The notes beneath the pieces are model-generated. The model had not been told where the DNA came from. It worked only from the letters and a program-made list of their open reading frames with translations, and did not search any database. Shown here piece after piece: positions 8,103 through 16,570 of a stretch of DNA of 64,000 nucleotides. The position numbers were made by a program, and so were the translations under genes. The stretch spans positions 1,118,001 through 1,182,000 of the forward strand of contig NZ_CP116887.1 of the NCBI RefSeq assembly GCF_028421645.1, given 5' to 3'. Source of the DNA: Aneurinibacillus sp. Ricciae_BoGa-3 (GTDB taxonomy: Bacteria; Bacillota; Bacilli; Aneurinibacillales; Aneurinibacillaceae). Every line of letters begins with the position of its first letter. Positions within the stretch are counted from its first letter, which is position 1.

Positions 8103-9839
8103 TTGAAACCGTTTGGAAGTCGTTTTGTATTCGTATCGTTTTTATTTCTTGTTTTGTTGCTGCAAAATGTGGCCATGCCGCAAGTTCAAGCAAGCGGCGA
8201 GAAGCCTGTCATGTATGAGGAAGCATATATTACGGGCAGCACCCCGTTTTACCTTTTGCCTGCCTCACCATTGGGCAAACCAACACCGTCGGGTAAACCA
8301 ACACCATCAGGTAAAGTAGCACCGTCTGCTAAAGAAGCAGGTTATCTACAATCCCAAATTAAGCCTTACGCTGTCTGGCAAAGACAGGGTGATTGGCTGG
8401 CGTTGCAGGTAAAGGGCAAGCTGGTCTGGATAAACAGCCATGCCTCTACCGTTTACATTCGCACTTTGGAAGAAAAAACGGGTGAGGATAGGGTGATAAA
8501 CGCAGTCAATATGTTTCTTCACCATCCTGCGACTGTTTACAAGGATGCCAATCCATTAAGCGGAAGCCTGATGGATATTGATCCGCAGCGGATCACGGTC
8601 TTAAAAAGAAATAAAGAATGGTACCAGATCCGGACGGATTATGGGCCGGGATGGATTTACGATGGCGCAGGATACATAACATCAGCGCTTGGCGTGCAGA
8701 AAATTAAAATCGTAAAGCCGGTATCTTTGTACCGGTACTGTGATTTGATATGGCCTGCTGCCGGGAAGCTGACTGAGATACCGCTTGAAACAGTGGCTTA
8801 TGCCAGCACGGACAGCTGGTACAAAATCTGGTATCAGGGTGATTTTTACTGGCTGTATGCCGAGAATGGAGAAGTGCAACCGGACCCGGCGGTATTTACG
8901 GATCGGAAAACGCCGGAAAATGGCTTCGTCGGAAACGCCACCTTTATGACAGCGCCCGCAAGCACACTGCAAAGCAACCTGTTCCATCGGATGGTCACCA
9001 ACATGGGTGATAAACGGGAATTGCTATTTGAGACATTTATTGTAAGGCCTGCAGGAAAAGAAGAGCGAGGATTCACGTTTGACACCTACGATGCGGCGAA
9101 TCCGGATGCCCAGTTAAATTTGCATAAATATGCCGCAGACATTTTTGCATCTGGTGACCAAATAGACCAGCTGGAGAGAGCGGCGCTTAAGGTGCGCGCT
9201 TATACAGGCAACGCCAACTACAAGGCAAACATTATTGTGGGGCTGCCAAATCCCACCGGAGTCGACACAAACAGCAAGCTTCGCATGGAAACGGCCTTTA
9301 TTAACGATGTGCTGAGCAACTGGAAACAATTCCATCCTAGCGCACTGGATTTTAAAGGATTCTACTGGGTAAATGAGCTGGTACCTGACAGCGATCGCCA
9401 GTTCGTTCAATCGGTTGCTAACATTATTCACGATCAGGGAAACAAATTTTACTGGGCACCTTATTACCAGGCTGCTAATGCTGAATCATGGAAAACGATG
9501 GGATTTGATTTTTCCTGGCTTCAGCCTAATCAATACTTTAATGCTGACAAGCATCCGGGTGAGGATATGCTGGGTGACACGTATAATCTATCCCGGCAGA
9601 CTGGGGCTGGAACCATGCTTGAGTGGAATTGGTCCTTCCTTGATAAGCCGGAAAACATTCAGCTGCTAAATGAGTATTTGGATCGTGGAAACATCATGGG
9701 GGCAAACCGGGTAAGTATGCTTGTCTATGACGGGGAAGGGGCGATCGATGCCTTTTTCAGCAGCACAAACAAGTCACTGGACAACATCAGGCAGAAGTTT
9801 TTTGCCTATCTGCTCTACCCGCCAGCAAATACAGACTAG
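8103..9839 (+). CDS. Secreted surface protein with SH3-like repeats and DUF4855 domain
   Basis: A 578-residue exported protein. TTG start with AGGAGAG upstream; signal peptide to about residue 31 (QVQAS). A Pro/Ser/Gly/Lys hinge of three 6-residue repeats follows. Residues about 75-260 hold several SH3-like segments rich in Trp and Tyr (EWYQIRTDYGPGWIY, SWYKIWYQGDFYWLY), a type used for binding wall polymers. Residues about 275-575 match DUF4855, a barrel-like domain common in surface proteins of Bacillales (DFKGFYWVNELVPDSD, FYWAPYYQA, MLEWNWSF). The function of DUF4855 is not known; a glycan-active role is inference. No SLH anchor is present, but a convergent SLH protein lies next door. Confidence 0.75.
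   Translation: MKPFGSRFVFVSFLFLVLLLQNVAMPQVQASGEKPVMYEEAYITGSTPFYLLPASPLGKPTPSGKPTPSGKVAPSAKEAGYLQSQIKPYAVWQRQGDWLALQVKGKLVWINSHASTVYIRTLEEKTGEDRVINAVNMFLHHPATVYKDANPLSGSLMDIDPQRITVLKRNKEWYQIRTDYGPGWIYDGAGYITSALGVQKIKIVKPVSLYRYCDLIWPAAGKLTEIPLETVAYASTDSWYKIWYQGDFYWLYAENGEVQPDPAVFTDRKTPENGFVGNATFMTAPASTLQSNLFHRMVTNMGDKRELLFETFIVRPAGKEERGFTFDTYDAANPDAQLNLHKYAADIFASGDQIDQLERAALKVRAYTGNANYKANIIVGLPNPTGVDTNSKLRMETAFINDVLSNWKQFHPSALDFKGFYWVNELVPDSDRQFVQSVANIIHDQGNKFYWAPYYQAANAESWKTMGFDFSWLQPNQYFNADKHPGEDMLGDTYNLSRQTGAGTMLEWNWSFLDKPENIQLLNEYLDRGNIMGANRVSMLVYDGEGAIDAFFSSTNKSLDNIRQKFFAYLLYPPANTD
8280..8333 (+). repeat. Three tandem 18-bp units encoding a PTPSGK-type hinge
   Basis: Units at 8280-8297, 8298-8315 and 8316-8333 encode PTPSGK, PTPSGK and VAPSAK. 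The first two differ by two third-position bases. In-frame repeats of this kind change linker length by slippage between the signal peptide and the first folded domain. Confidence 0.75.
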
Positions 9840-9903
9840 GGTGAACCATCTTTCCCCAAGCAATCAAGAAATAGAGAAGCATATTCACATAGGTATACGA
9901 AAA

Positions 9904-9937
9904 AACATCCCACTTTTATCAAAAAAAGTGGGATGTT
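9904..9937. terminator. Bidirectional terminator between DUF4855 and SLH genes
   Basis: AACATCCCACTTTT (9904-9917) pairs with AAAAGTGGGATGTT (9924-9937), a 14-bp stem with T-rich arms. It lies between the convergent DUF4855 and SLH genes. Confidence 0.75.
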
Positions 9938-9995
9938 GTGATCTTTTTAAAGAACTTGATGATGAAAAGAGGATAACGGAGTAACATTTTCCCGC

Positions 9996-11063
9996 TTATT
10001 GTTTTTTCTCAATTACCGTATTGTTGACCTCGATCGTCCCATCTGAGTTGCAGGATAGATCACCTAATATATCGTTTCCTTTCGTAACAAGCAGCATGAA
10101 ATTCCACGATTTAGATGCTGGGAACTCAAGATAACCAGGAGCCGACCCCCCGCCCTGTCCTGGAATGTCGCCTTCATACCACTGGTCAGTTATTACGTGA
10201 TACTGGATTTTGGTTCCTTCTGAAAGAGGTGGCAAATAGATTCTTAATCTACCATTGTAAATGGCAGATTTCTTTGCCAGAGAATAGAGCGTTTGAACCC
10301 AGTAGCCATATGTATCTTCGAAAATGCCAGCTTTAGAGTCTATCGGATAAAATTGTTTAGCGGCTATGATATTTCTCTGGATGTCCTCCTCGCTGGTTTT
10401 CTCATACTGAGAAAGCGATGCGTTTAGATCTTGCGTTTGCGGGCAAATCTGCATTAGCAGATCAAGTTTTTGGTCATCCATTTTTTTTAACAGCTGGATC
10501 GCTTCGGCACGTGAAATCGGCCCTTCACTATCAAATCCTTTGATAGTTTCCTCTTTCTTGCCTTTCGATATATTATTGTCATAAAGAAAGGCAATAGCGT
10601 TGTTTGTGTTGTAGTTTTTACCTGCGGTCGCCGCGAGCAGCCGGGCAACCTGTCCCCGTGTTACAGGTTTGCCTCGATCCTGCTGGCTCATCCCTCCTAT
10701 AACCGGCAGATTGTACTTGGAAGCGACTTTATACAATACATCTGAGCGGGACGGGCTCGCTTCTTGTACTGGCGTGGTATCTAACTCAGCCTTCGTATTT
10801 GGAAACAATCGAATCAGCATATCAAGAAACTCTTCTTCCGTGACATTGTTACCTGGTCTAAATGTATGGTCAGGATATCCGGACGCGATTTGTTTTTCCA
10901 GGGCCCACTGAATGGTGTTGTTTTTCCATGCCCAATGATTGGCCGGCACATCCGTGAAACCCAATGTGTCAGCATACACAGCGCTGCCAGGCTGCAGCAG
11001 TATTCCCGCCGCCAGCGCAATTGGTGTTACACTTTTCTTTAAACGCAAACTATTAAGTGGCAT
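9996..11063 (-). CDS. S-layer homology (SLH) domain protein
   Basis: A 355-residue exported protein. I choose ATG 11063 (MPLNSL) because GGGGAGG lies 8 bases upstream; the frame continues to 11114. The signal peptide ends near GSAVYA. SLH units follow: FTDVPANHWAWKNNTIQWAL with SGYPDHTFRPGNNVTEEEFL is a clear first one, then two more diverged units around residues 95-200 (GKPVTRGQVARLLAA, GPISRAEAIQLLKKM). SLH domains bind pyruvylated secondary cell-wall polymer. The C-terminal 150 residues form an unrecognised domain with beta character. Together with the convergent DUF4855 gene it forms a surface-protein pair. Confidence 0.85.
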   Translation of the reverse strand: MPLNSLRLKKSVTPIALAAGILLQPGSAVYADTLGFTDVPANHWAWKNNTIQWALEKQIASGYPDHTFRPGNNVTEEEFLDMLIRLFPNTKAELDTTPVQEASPSRSDVLYKVASKYNLPVIGGMSQQDRGKPVTRGQVARLLAATAGKNYNTNNAIAFLYDNNISKGKKEETIKGFDSEGPISRAEAIQLLKKMDDQKLDLLMQICPQTQDLNASLSQYEKTSEEDIQRNIIAAKQFYPIDSKAGIFEDTYGYWVQTLYSLAKKSAIYNGRLRIYLPPLSEGTKIQYHVITDQWYEGDIPGQGGGSAPGYLEFPASKSWNFMLLVTKGNDILGDLSCNSDGTIEVNNTVIEKKQ

Positions 11064-11317
11064 CCAATTGTCCTCCCCTTTCTCTCTTAAAAATTCACTC
11101 CATAACAGCCGCATGTTTTCTTACCTATTATACATCCGCAGAAGCTGAGGCAAAACCGGATTGTTACCGGTTTTAAAAAAGGAACAAAAGGCAGGATGCA
11201 GTTATGGTCAAAAAAATACTTTTTTAGGCGTGGATTTTACCTGCAAGGATTGATAGGATATTTATAATATTGATAGGGAATATATTCTATTGCGGTTAAT
11301 GAGGGGAGAGGAAAGAA

Positions 11318-11740
11318 ATGACACCAGGAACAATTAACAATTGTCCTCACTGTGGAAAACTATTTCTGAAGAGTGTACGCGACATTTGTCCTGACTGCTA
11401 TAAAGAAATCGAAGCTGAGTATCAACAATGCTATAAATTTATGCGAAAGAAAGAGAGCCGCAGCTGTACGATTATGGAATTGAGCGAAGCTACTCGCGTT
11501 TCTATCAGTCAGATTACCAGGTTTATTCTGGAAGGGCGGCTGCAAATCATGGATCATCCTAATCTTTCTTATGCGTGTAAAAGCTGTGGCGCTTCTATAC
11601 GGACAGGCGTGATGTGTGAGAATTGCAGGAAAGAGTTCAGCAAACAACTAACCCAGCTATCAGAAGACGAGGAACGGAAAGCAGCACAAAAAGATGGGCA
11701 GGGAGCTTCACACTTGTACAGGGTGGAAAAGGAGCTATAA
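11318..11740 (+). CDS. yvyF: YvyF-like flagellar-region zinc-ribbon protein
   Basis: A 140-residue protein like the flagellar-region family TIGR03826 (B. subtilis YvyF). It begins with a zinc ribbon (NCPHCGKLF, then DICPDCYKE), continues with a helix-turn-helix-like segment (TIMELSEATRVSISQITRFI, then EGRLQIM) and ends with a second ribbon (ACKSCGASIRTGVMCENC). The gene normally precedes flgM in the late flagellar operon, but here no flagellar gene is near. ATG with GGGGAGAGG upstream. Its role is poorly known; regulation of flagellar expression is assumed from the usual context. Confidence 0.75.
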   Translation: MTPGTINNCPHCGKLFLKSVRDICPDCYKEIEAEYQQCYKFMRKKESRSCTIMELSEATRVSISQITRFILEGRLQIMDHPNLSYACKSCGASIRTGVMCENCRKEFSKQLTQLSEDEERKAAQKDGQGASHLYRVEKEL

Positions 11741-11748
11741 GAAAAAGT

Positions 11749-11777
11749 AAGCAGGCATTTGGCTTGCTTGCTTTTTT
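11749..11777 (+). terminator. Intrinsic terminator after yvyF
   Basis: AAGCAGGC (11749-11756) pairs with GCTTGCTT (11762-11769), followed by GC and six T ending at 11777. Confidence 0.75.
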
Positions 11778-11865
11778 AATGCAAAATATAGTCTTCTGCT
11801 ATTAAATATTAATATTTCAGAATTTTTGCTGTCCATTTCCGGAATTATTTGATACAATACAATAC

Positions 11866-11879
11866 GGAAAGCGTTTTCA
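11866..11879 (+). promoter_or_regulatory. CcpA-type cre box before the aldehyde dehydrogenase gene
   Basis: GGAAAGCGTTTTCA matches 13 of 14 positions of the cre consensus TGWNANCGNTNWCA. It lies 8 bases after TACAAT (11853-11858), a possible -10 box, so bound CcpA-HPr would block transcription. Carbon catabolite repression of the aldehyde dehydrogenase is inferred. Confidence 0.6.
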
Positions 11880-12008
11880 GTTTTTCCTTAATTAGTGGAA
11901 GTACATACGGAAGAAACCCGATCTGCTTCCCATTATTACAGAGGCATCTTGGCGTTTACAGTTCTACGAGTTTTGGTTTCATTAAAAATAATCTGAGGAG
12001 GAAGAACC

Positions 12009-13490
12009 ATGGAAACTACTTTACAGATTCATCCAAACCTACAGGAATTTTTAAAAGGAACAAAGAAACTATTGATTAACGGCCAGTGGGTGGAAGCTGC
12101 TTCAGGCAAAACATTTGAAACAGTAAATCCTGCCACAGGAGAGGTGCTTGCTGTCGTAAGCGACGGGGGAGCTGAAGACGTTGATAGAGCAGTAAAGGCA
12201 GCACGGCAGGCATTCGAGAGCGGCCCATGGAGCAAAATGAGCGCAGCAGAACGCAGCCGGTTAATTTATAAACTAGCAGATTTGATGGAAGAACATAAAG
12301 AAGAGTTAGCTCAGTTAGATACATTGGATAATGGTAAACCGATCAGGGAAACGAGTGCAGCAGATGTACCGCTCGCCATCGAGCATTTTCGGTATTATGC
12401 CGGCTGGGCAACGAAAATAGTGGGACAGACGATACCGGTAGCAGGCAATTACTTTAACTATACAAGGCATGAGCCGGTAGGTGTGGTCGGCCAGATCATT
12501 CCATGGAATTTCCCGCTGCTTATGGCTGCGTGGAAACTGGGAGCGGCCCTTGCCACTGGGTGTACAGTGGTGCTCAAGCCTGCTGAACAGACTCCCCTGT
12601 CAGCGCTGTACCTGGCAGAATTGGCACTTGAGGCTGGTATCCCGGAAGGCGTCCTGAATGTAATCACGGGCTTCGGCGAGACAGCAGGCGCCCCGCTTGT
12701 GAACCATCCGGATGTGGATAAGATCGCCTTTACGGGATCTACTGCTGTAGGGAAATATATTATGAAACAGGCAGCGGATACGCTGAAGAAAATCTCGCTT
12801 GAGCTGGGAGGCAAATCACCTAATATTATTCTGCCTGACGCTGACATGTCCCAGGCTATCCCGGGCGCATTGATGGGGATTATGTTTAACCAGGGGCAAG
12901 TATGCTGTGCGGGTTCCCGCCTATTTATTCAAAAGAAAGCTTACGATAATGTAGTGGCGGACCTTATATCGCACGCTGAAAACATCAAACAGGGTCCTGG
13001 ACTTAATCCACAGACGCAGATGGGGCCGCTTGTTTCCAAGGAGCAGCTGGACCGCGTTGGCAATTATATTGAGAAGGGGATGAGTGAAGGCGCTGAAGTG
13101 TTAACAGGCGGTGGATACGGACGAGGAGCCGGCTATTTTGTTGAACCGACCATCTTCGCCAATGTAGATGATAGTATGACCATTGCTAAAGAAGAAATTT
13201 TTGGTCCGGTTGTTGCTGCCATGCCATTTGATGACCTGGATGATGTCATTCATCGCGGCAACCTTACCGAGTACGGCCTGGCCGCAGGATTATGGACGCA
13301 GGATGTTAAGAAGGCACACTTCGTTGCAAGCCAGCTCAAAGCCGGTACGGTCTGGGTGAACTGCTACAATGTGTTTGATGCGGCCTCTCCATTTGGCGGA
13401 TATAAGCAGAGTGGTATCGGACGTGAAATGGGCAGCTATGCGCTAGATAATTATACCGAAGTGAAGAGCGTGTGGATCAACTTAAATTAA
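12009..13490 (+). CDS. NAD-dependent aldehyde dehydrogenase (DhaS/AldA type)
   Basis: A 493-residue class 1/2 aldehyde dehydrogenase that oxidises aldehydes to acids with NAD(P). The Rossmann part has [11 protein letters not shown], the general base lies in LELGGKSPN, and the nucleophile in [13 protein letters not shown]. The proton-relay Asn is in IPWNFPL, and the ending [16 protein letters not shown] is typical. Length is normal. GAGGAGG precedes the ATG. It is monocistronic, with a strong terminator after it and a cre box about 130 bases upstream, fitting a catabolic role under glucose repression. The natural substrate cannot be told from sequence. Confidence 0.93.
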   Translation: METTLQIHPNLQEFLKGTKKLLINGQWVEAASGKTFETVNPATGEVLAVVSDGGAEDVDRAVKAARQAFESGPWSKMSAAERSRLIYKLADLMEEHKEELAQLDTLDNGKPIRETSAADVPLAIEHFRYYAGWATKIVGQTIPVAGNYFNYTRHEPVGVVGQIIPWNFPLLMAAWKLGAALATGCTVVLKPAEQTPLSALYLAELALEAGIPEGVLNVITGFGETAGAPLVNHPDVDKIAFTGSTAVGKYIMKQAADTLKKISLELGGKSPNIILPDADMSQAIPGALMGIMFNQGQVCCAGSRLFIQKKAYDNVVADLISHAENIKQGPGLNPQTQMGPLVSKEQLDRVGNYIEKGMSEGAEVLTGGGYGRGAGYFVEPTIFANVDDSMTIAKEEIFGPVVAAMPFDDLDDVIHRGNLTEYGLAAGLWTQDVKKAHFVASQLKAGTVWVNCYNVFDAASPFGGYKQSGIGREMGSYALDNYTEVKSVWINLN

Positions 13491-13500
13491 TAGAACGGGA

Positions 13501-13532
13501 AAGCGGCGGTTCTCTCAGAGACCGCCGCTTTT
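13501..13532 (+). terminator. Intrinsic terminator after aldehyde dehydrogenase
   Basis: AAGCGGCGGT (13501-13510) pairs with ACCGCCGCTT (13521-13530), followed by a short T tract. Confidence 0.85.
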
Positions 13533-13614
13533 ATGTGACAAGAGATAACCCACACCTTTTTAATGCAATAGGAATGTTCGCGCTAGGGGTTGCTGCGAGC
13601 AAGGTTTAGCCTAG

Positions 13615-14097
13615 CTATTGGAGCTTAGCCACAAGTTGCTCCGCAAATTTCTCAAGATACCGTTCATCTGTCTCATCAAACCGGCCTGTAATAGGGCTGT
13701 CGATATCCAGCACACCGATAAGTTTGCCCTCTTTTATCAGGGGAATAACGATTTCAGATTGGGAGGCAGCATCACAGGCGATATGCCCAGGAAACTGGTT
13801 CACATCCTCAACCCTGATCGTTTTCTGTTCGGCAGCAGCCGACCCGCAGACTCCTTTGCCAAGCGGAATGCGCACACAGGCAGGCAATCCCTGGAACGGG
13901 CCGAGAACAAGCTCTGCGCCATCCCATAAATAAAAACCAACCCAGTTAATATTGTCCAGAAATTGATTTAACAGTGCAGAGGCATTGGACAAATTGGCAA
14001 TCCTGTTTGGTTCATCTTCCATTAAAGCGGCTATCTGTTTGATAACGAGTTCGTAATTCTTCTCTCGTGTTCCGCTATATTGTTCAGTCTTAAACAT
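13615..14097 (-). CDS. msrC: Free methionine-(R)-sulfoxide reductase, GAF-fold (fRMsr, YtsP type)
   Basis: A 160-residue GAF-domain enzyme that reduces free Met-R-sulfoxide with thioredoxin. The three family cysteines are present: LPACVRI, GKGVCGSAA and HIACDAAS, with the sensor-like core DIDSPITGRFDE after them. ATG 14097 (MFKTEQ) is chosen because AAGGGA lies upstream and the protein then has the usual length; the open frame reaches 14223 with no family similarity. It points away from the aldehyde dehydrogenase and shares the strand with the SDR gene behind it, but the hairpin at 14212 separates the two. Confidence 0.9.
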   Translation of the reverse strand: MFKTEQYSGTREKNYELVIKQIAALMEDEPNRIANLSNASALLNQFLDNINWVGFYLWDGAELVLGPFQGLPACVRIPLGKGVCGSAAAEQKTIRVEDVNQFPGHIACDAASQSEIVIPLIKEGKLIGVLDIDSPITGRFDETDERYLEKFAEQLVAKLQ

Positions 14098-14211
14098 TGC
14101 ATAATCCCTTCTTTTTCGTATGATAAAAAAGCGTAAGATGAAAATAAACGGTTCTAGATCGATGGTACAGCATACGCGCTTGGAAAGGCAACCTGTTAAG
14201 TCAAAATAATA

Positions 14212-14234
14212 AGACCCGGCCATTTGCCGGGTCT
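14212..14234 (-). terminator. Terminator of the SDR gene
   Basis: AGACCCGGC (14220-14212 side) pairs with GCCGGGTCT (14226-14234). On the minus strand the stem is followed by TATTATTTT. It ends the SDR transcript before the fRMsr gene. Confidence 0.7.
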
Positions 14235-14243
14235 GTTGATGAT

Positions 14244-14990
14244 TTAGAAATTCTGTGTTGTGGGCCTTACAATGATTTCGTTGACAGACACAGAAGGCGG
14301 CTGTTCAACCGCATAACGAATGGCTGCGGCAATGTCTTCACTCCGGAGTGGAATCAGCCCATTCTGCCCGCTAAACATTTTTTTCACATCTTCGTCCGTA
14401 ATATGCTGTGTGAGTTCGGTAGCTACTGCCCCCGGCGAAATAATCGTAGAACGAATATTTAAGTCAGCGGGCAATTCTTTTCTAAGTCCTTCTGTAATAG
14501 CCCGGACAGCAAATTTTGTTCCACTGTATACGGCGCTGCTTGGCATGACCTCGTGGCCTGCTACGGAAGATATGTTGATAATATGCCCTTCCTTCTGCTG
14601 TTCCATATGTGGGAGAACAGCTGCAATTCCATACAGGACGCCTTTAATATTGACGTCCACCATACGATCCCATTCATCCACTTTAAGTTTCCGCATAAAC
14701 GACAGCGGCATAAGCCCAGCATTGTTGACCAGAACGTGGATCCCGCCGTACGTATCCACTGCAAAACGGGCGAGGTCCTCCATCTGTTGACGAGAGGTAA
14801 CATCCGTTGTTTTAATCGCCGCTTTATAACCAGAACCCTCTATTTCCTGCTGTATGCGTACAAGCTTCTCTTCACGCCTTGCTGCCAGAACGACATTCAT
14901 GCCCAGCCGGGCCAATTCTTTTGCGGTTGCCTGTCCGATACCACTGCTTGCTCCTGTAATGATAACTGTTTTATTTTCCATAGCTGCCAT
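14244..14990 (-). CDS. Classical short-chain dehydrogenase (YdfG-like)
   Basis: A 248-residue NAD(P)-dependent oxidoreductase of the classical SDR type. It shows the cofactor motif TGASSGIG near the N-terminus, NNAG, the catalytic Ser in ISSVAG and the active-site YSGTK with Tyr and Lys. The basic residues after the second strand (AARREEK) suggest NADP. AGGAGG stands 10 bases before ATG 14990; a second ATG three codons later is possible. It resembles YdfG-type enzymes acting on 3-hydroxy acids such as serine or 3-hydroxypropionate, but the substrate is not certain. Confidence 0.88.
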   Translation of the reverse strand: MAAMENKTVIITGASSGIGQATAKELARLGMNVVLAARREEKLVRIQQEIEGSGYKAAIKTTDVTSRQQMEDLARFAVDTYGGIHVLVNNAGLMPLSFMRKLKVDEWDRMVDVNIKGVLYGIAAVLPHMEQQKEGHIINISSVAGHEVMPSSAVYSGTKFAVRAITEGLRKELPADLNIRSTIISPGAVATELTQHITDEDVKKMFSGQNGLIPLRSEDIAAAIRYAVEQPPSVSVNEIIVRPTTQNF

Positions 14991-15165
14991 TTAGCGTATG
15001 CCTCCTTTTTATTAAACCATTTTATCCCTTTTGTAAAATACCACACATTTAAGCACACAAAAAATAATAAATAGTTTATAATATACTTACTGTTTTTATG
15101 TGCTAATACCGTAGAGGAAAACAAACGATTGCCGCCGTAAGTTATTAAAAGGGAGGTTAGTATTC

Positions 15166-15873
15166 ATGAATGAGGTTTCCAATACGGAGGAGAGCAGTGT
15201 TTTGCCTGAACCGTTAAAAGATCTGCTGGACTCTTTGGCTTTCGACCGCAAAGTTGAAAAGGACATGGCTTTATACAACGAGGGAGAGCCTGCCAGCAAT
15301 CTATTTGTCATCCGATCGGGAAAAATTAAAATTAGCAAATTGACGGCACAGGGTCGGGAGATGACTCTCCAGATGTGCCAAACCGGAGATATCGTAGGAG
15401 AACCCGGGTTGTTTTCCGATAACGCCCAATATATGACAAGCGCAATTGTAGTCGAGGACAGCGTTGTCGGTGTTGTGAGCCAGCAAACATTGGAGCATAA
15501 ACTTGTGGAGAACGGTACGCTTGCCGTTGAATTTATGAAATGGATCGGGCAGGTGCATCGCAGTACACAGTCTAAATTTCGTGACCTAATGATGAACGGA
15601 AAGCAGGGAGCCTTGTATTCTACGCTCATTCGTATGGCTAATACGTACGGAAAAGAGGATGTGAACGGAATTTTCATTGATTTCCCACTCACGAATCAAG
15701 AATTAGGAAACTTCTGCGGTACAACGCGCGAGAGAATTAACCGACTGCTTAACGAACTCAAGAAAAATCGAGTCATCTCGTTTAAAAATGGGTACATTAC
15801 CATTCATGATCTTCAGTATCTAAAAGATATGATTGATTGCGAGGATTGCCCGCCCGATATCTGCCGACTGTAA
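15166..15873 (+). CDS. fnr: Fnr, oxygen-sensing CRP-family regulator with C-terminal Fe-S ligands
   Basis: A 235-residue CRP/FNR regulator: cyclic-nucleotide-binding-type beta barrel (about 20-115), dimer helix, then winged HTH with the recognition helix in TNQELGNFCGTTRERINRLL. The end holds Cys225, Cys228 and Cys233 (CEDCPPDIC). This spacing equals Cys227/230/235 of B. subtilis Fnr, whose 4Fe-4S cluster also uses Asp141; here an Asp stands at 140 (KFRDLM). The call of a Bacillus-type Fnr, active as a cluster-bearing dimer without oxygen, is therefore firm. GGGAGG precedes the ATG. Likely targets lie next door: both promoters in 16413-16570 carry Fnr boxes. TATAAT at 15077-15082 may be its own -10. 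Confidence 0.92.
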   Translation: MNEVSNTEESSVLPEPLKDLLDSLAFDRKVEKDMALYNEGEPASNLFVIRSGKIKISKLTAQGREMTLQMCQTGDIVGEPGLFSDNAQYMTSAIVVEDSVVGVVSQQTLEHKLVENGTLAVEFMKWIGQVHRSTQSKFRDLMMNGKQGALYSTLIRMANTYGKEDVNGIFIDFPLTNQELGNFCGTTRERINRLLNELKKNRVISFKNGYITIHDLQYLKDMIDCEDCPPDICRL

Positions 15874-15878
15874 ATAGA

Positions 15879-16412
15879 TTAGGAATTGCCGAAAGCAGAA
15901 CAAATAATTCGCTGTTTGTTTTCATCTAAGACTTTACTAACAAGAGGAAGCAAGAACAACTCTTCTTTATACCAGTGTTCACGAAGCAGCTCAATGATGT
16001 CCCATAACGCTTCCTCAAAGTTTTTCCATAAAAGCGGTTCGACTGTATCGTTTTGCTTTAGGATGGAGGTAATAAACTGGACATTGGCCAGACTCTCTTT
16101 AATAATAAGATGCTCTTCCTTTAAATAGTAAACCACTTCCCGGTTCCATGCTTCTGCTATAACTGGAAAAACTACCTCTTCTTCAATAGCTATGTGATGT
16201 TCGCACGCATTCTTGAATTTCTCTATCTCTTCATACAAAAAAGTAAACCCTGTCTGGAATCCCTTGTTAACCTCTTCTAGTAAATTGGCCAGCGTACATG
16301 CGATTTTCCGTATTCTTGTGTGATCGTCAACGTGTGCCTTGTATTTTTTCGGAAAATTGGAAGGAAACAAGCATTCTTGGCAATCCTGAAGGCTACCCCA
16401 TATACATTTCAC
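15879..16412 (-). CDS. Hemerythrin-domain protein under Fnr control
   Basis: A 177-residue four-helix hemerythrin protein. Likely di-iron ligands are visible in order: HVDDHTRI, HHIAIEEEVVFP, EEHLIIKES and LREHWYKEELFLLP. Such proteins bind oxygen or nitric oxide or repair iron centres (RIC/YtfE-like when four His and two Glu are present). An N-terminal Cys pattern (MKCIWGSLQDCQEC) may bind metal or form a redox switch. It ends 5 bases from the convergent fnr stop. GTG 16412 is the only start consistent with the frame and AGGGG upstream. Its promoter has an Fnr box at -41.5, so anaerobic induction is likely. Confidence 0.82.
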   Translation of the reverse strand: MKCIWGSLQDCQECLFPSNFPKKYKAHVDDHTRIRKIACTLANLLEEVNKGFQTGFTFLYEEIEKFKNACEHHIAIEEEVVFPVIAEAWNREVVYYLKEEHLIIKESLANVQFITSILKQNDTVEPLLWKNFEEALWDIIELLREHWYKEELFLLPLVSKVLDENKQRIICSAFGNS

Positions 16413-16445
16413 TTCTATCAGCCCCTACCCTGATCTTCTGACTTT

Positions 16446-16488
16446 ATTTTAGGAAATATTGATGCCTAATGATGTAAACAATGTCACA
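16446..16488 (-). promoter_or_regulatory. Fnr-activated class II promoter for the hemerythrin gene
   Basis: On the minus strand TGTGA-N6-TTACA (16488-16473) differs from the B. subtilis Fnr box TGTGA-N6-TCACA at one base. A TAAAAT -10 box lies at 16451-16446. Counting from the -10, transcription would start at 16439, which puts the box centre exactly at -41.5, the standard position for direct activation. No good -35 is present, as expected. Confidence 0.72.
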
Positions 16489-16506
16489 AGTATAATTTTT
16501 TTCAAG

Positions 16507-16549
16507 TATGAAATTCGTCACATCACCTCTTTGTATGAATCGTTAGAAT
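16507..16549 (+). promoter_or_regulatory. Fnr-activated class II promoter for ywiC
   Basis: TATGA-N6-TCACA (16507-16522) is one base off the Fnr consensus. TAGAAT (16544-16549) is the -10, predicting a start at 16556 and a box centre again at -41.5. The leader to the ywiC ATG is 15 bases with AGGTG. In B. subtilis ywiC also lies beside fnr. Confidence 0.72.
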
Positions 16550-16570
16550 GGTTATATCGAGGTGAACGCT

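Noticed and set aside
14098..14223. N-terminal extension of the fRMsr gene up to 14223
   Set aside because: The extra residues overlap the terminator of the SDR gene and match nothing in the family; ATG 14097 has a ribosome site.
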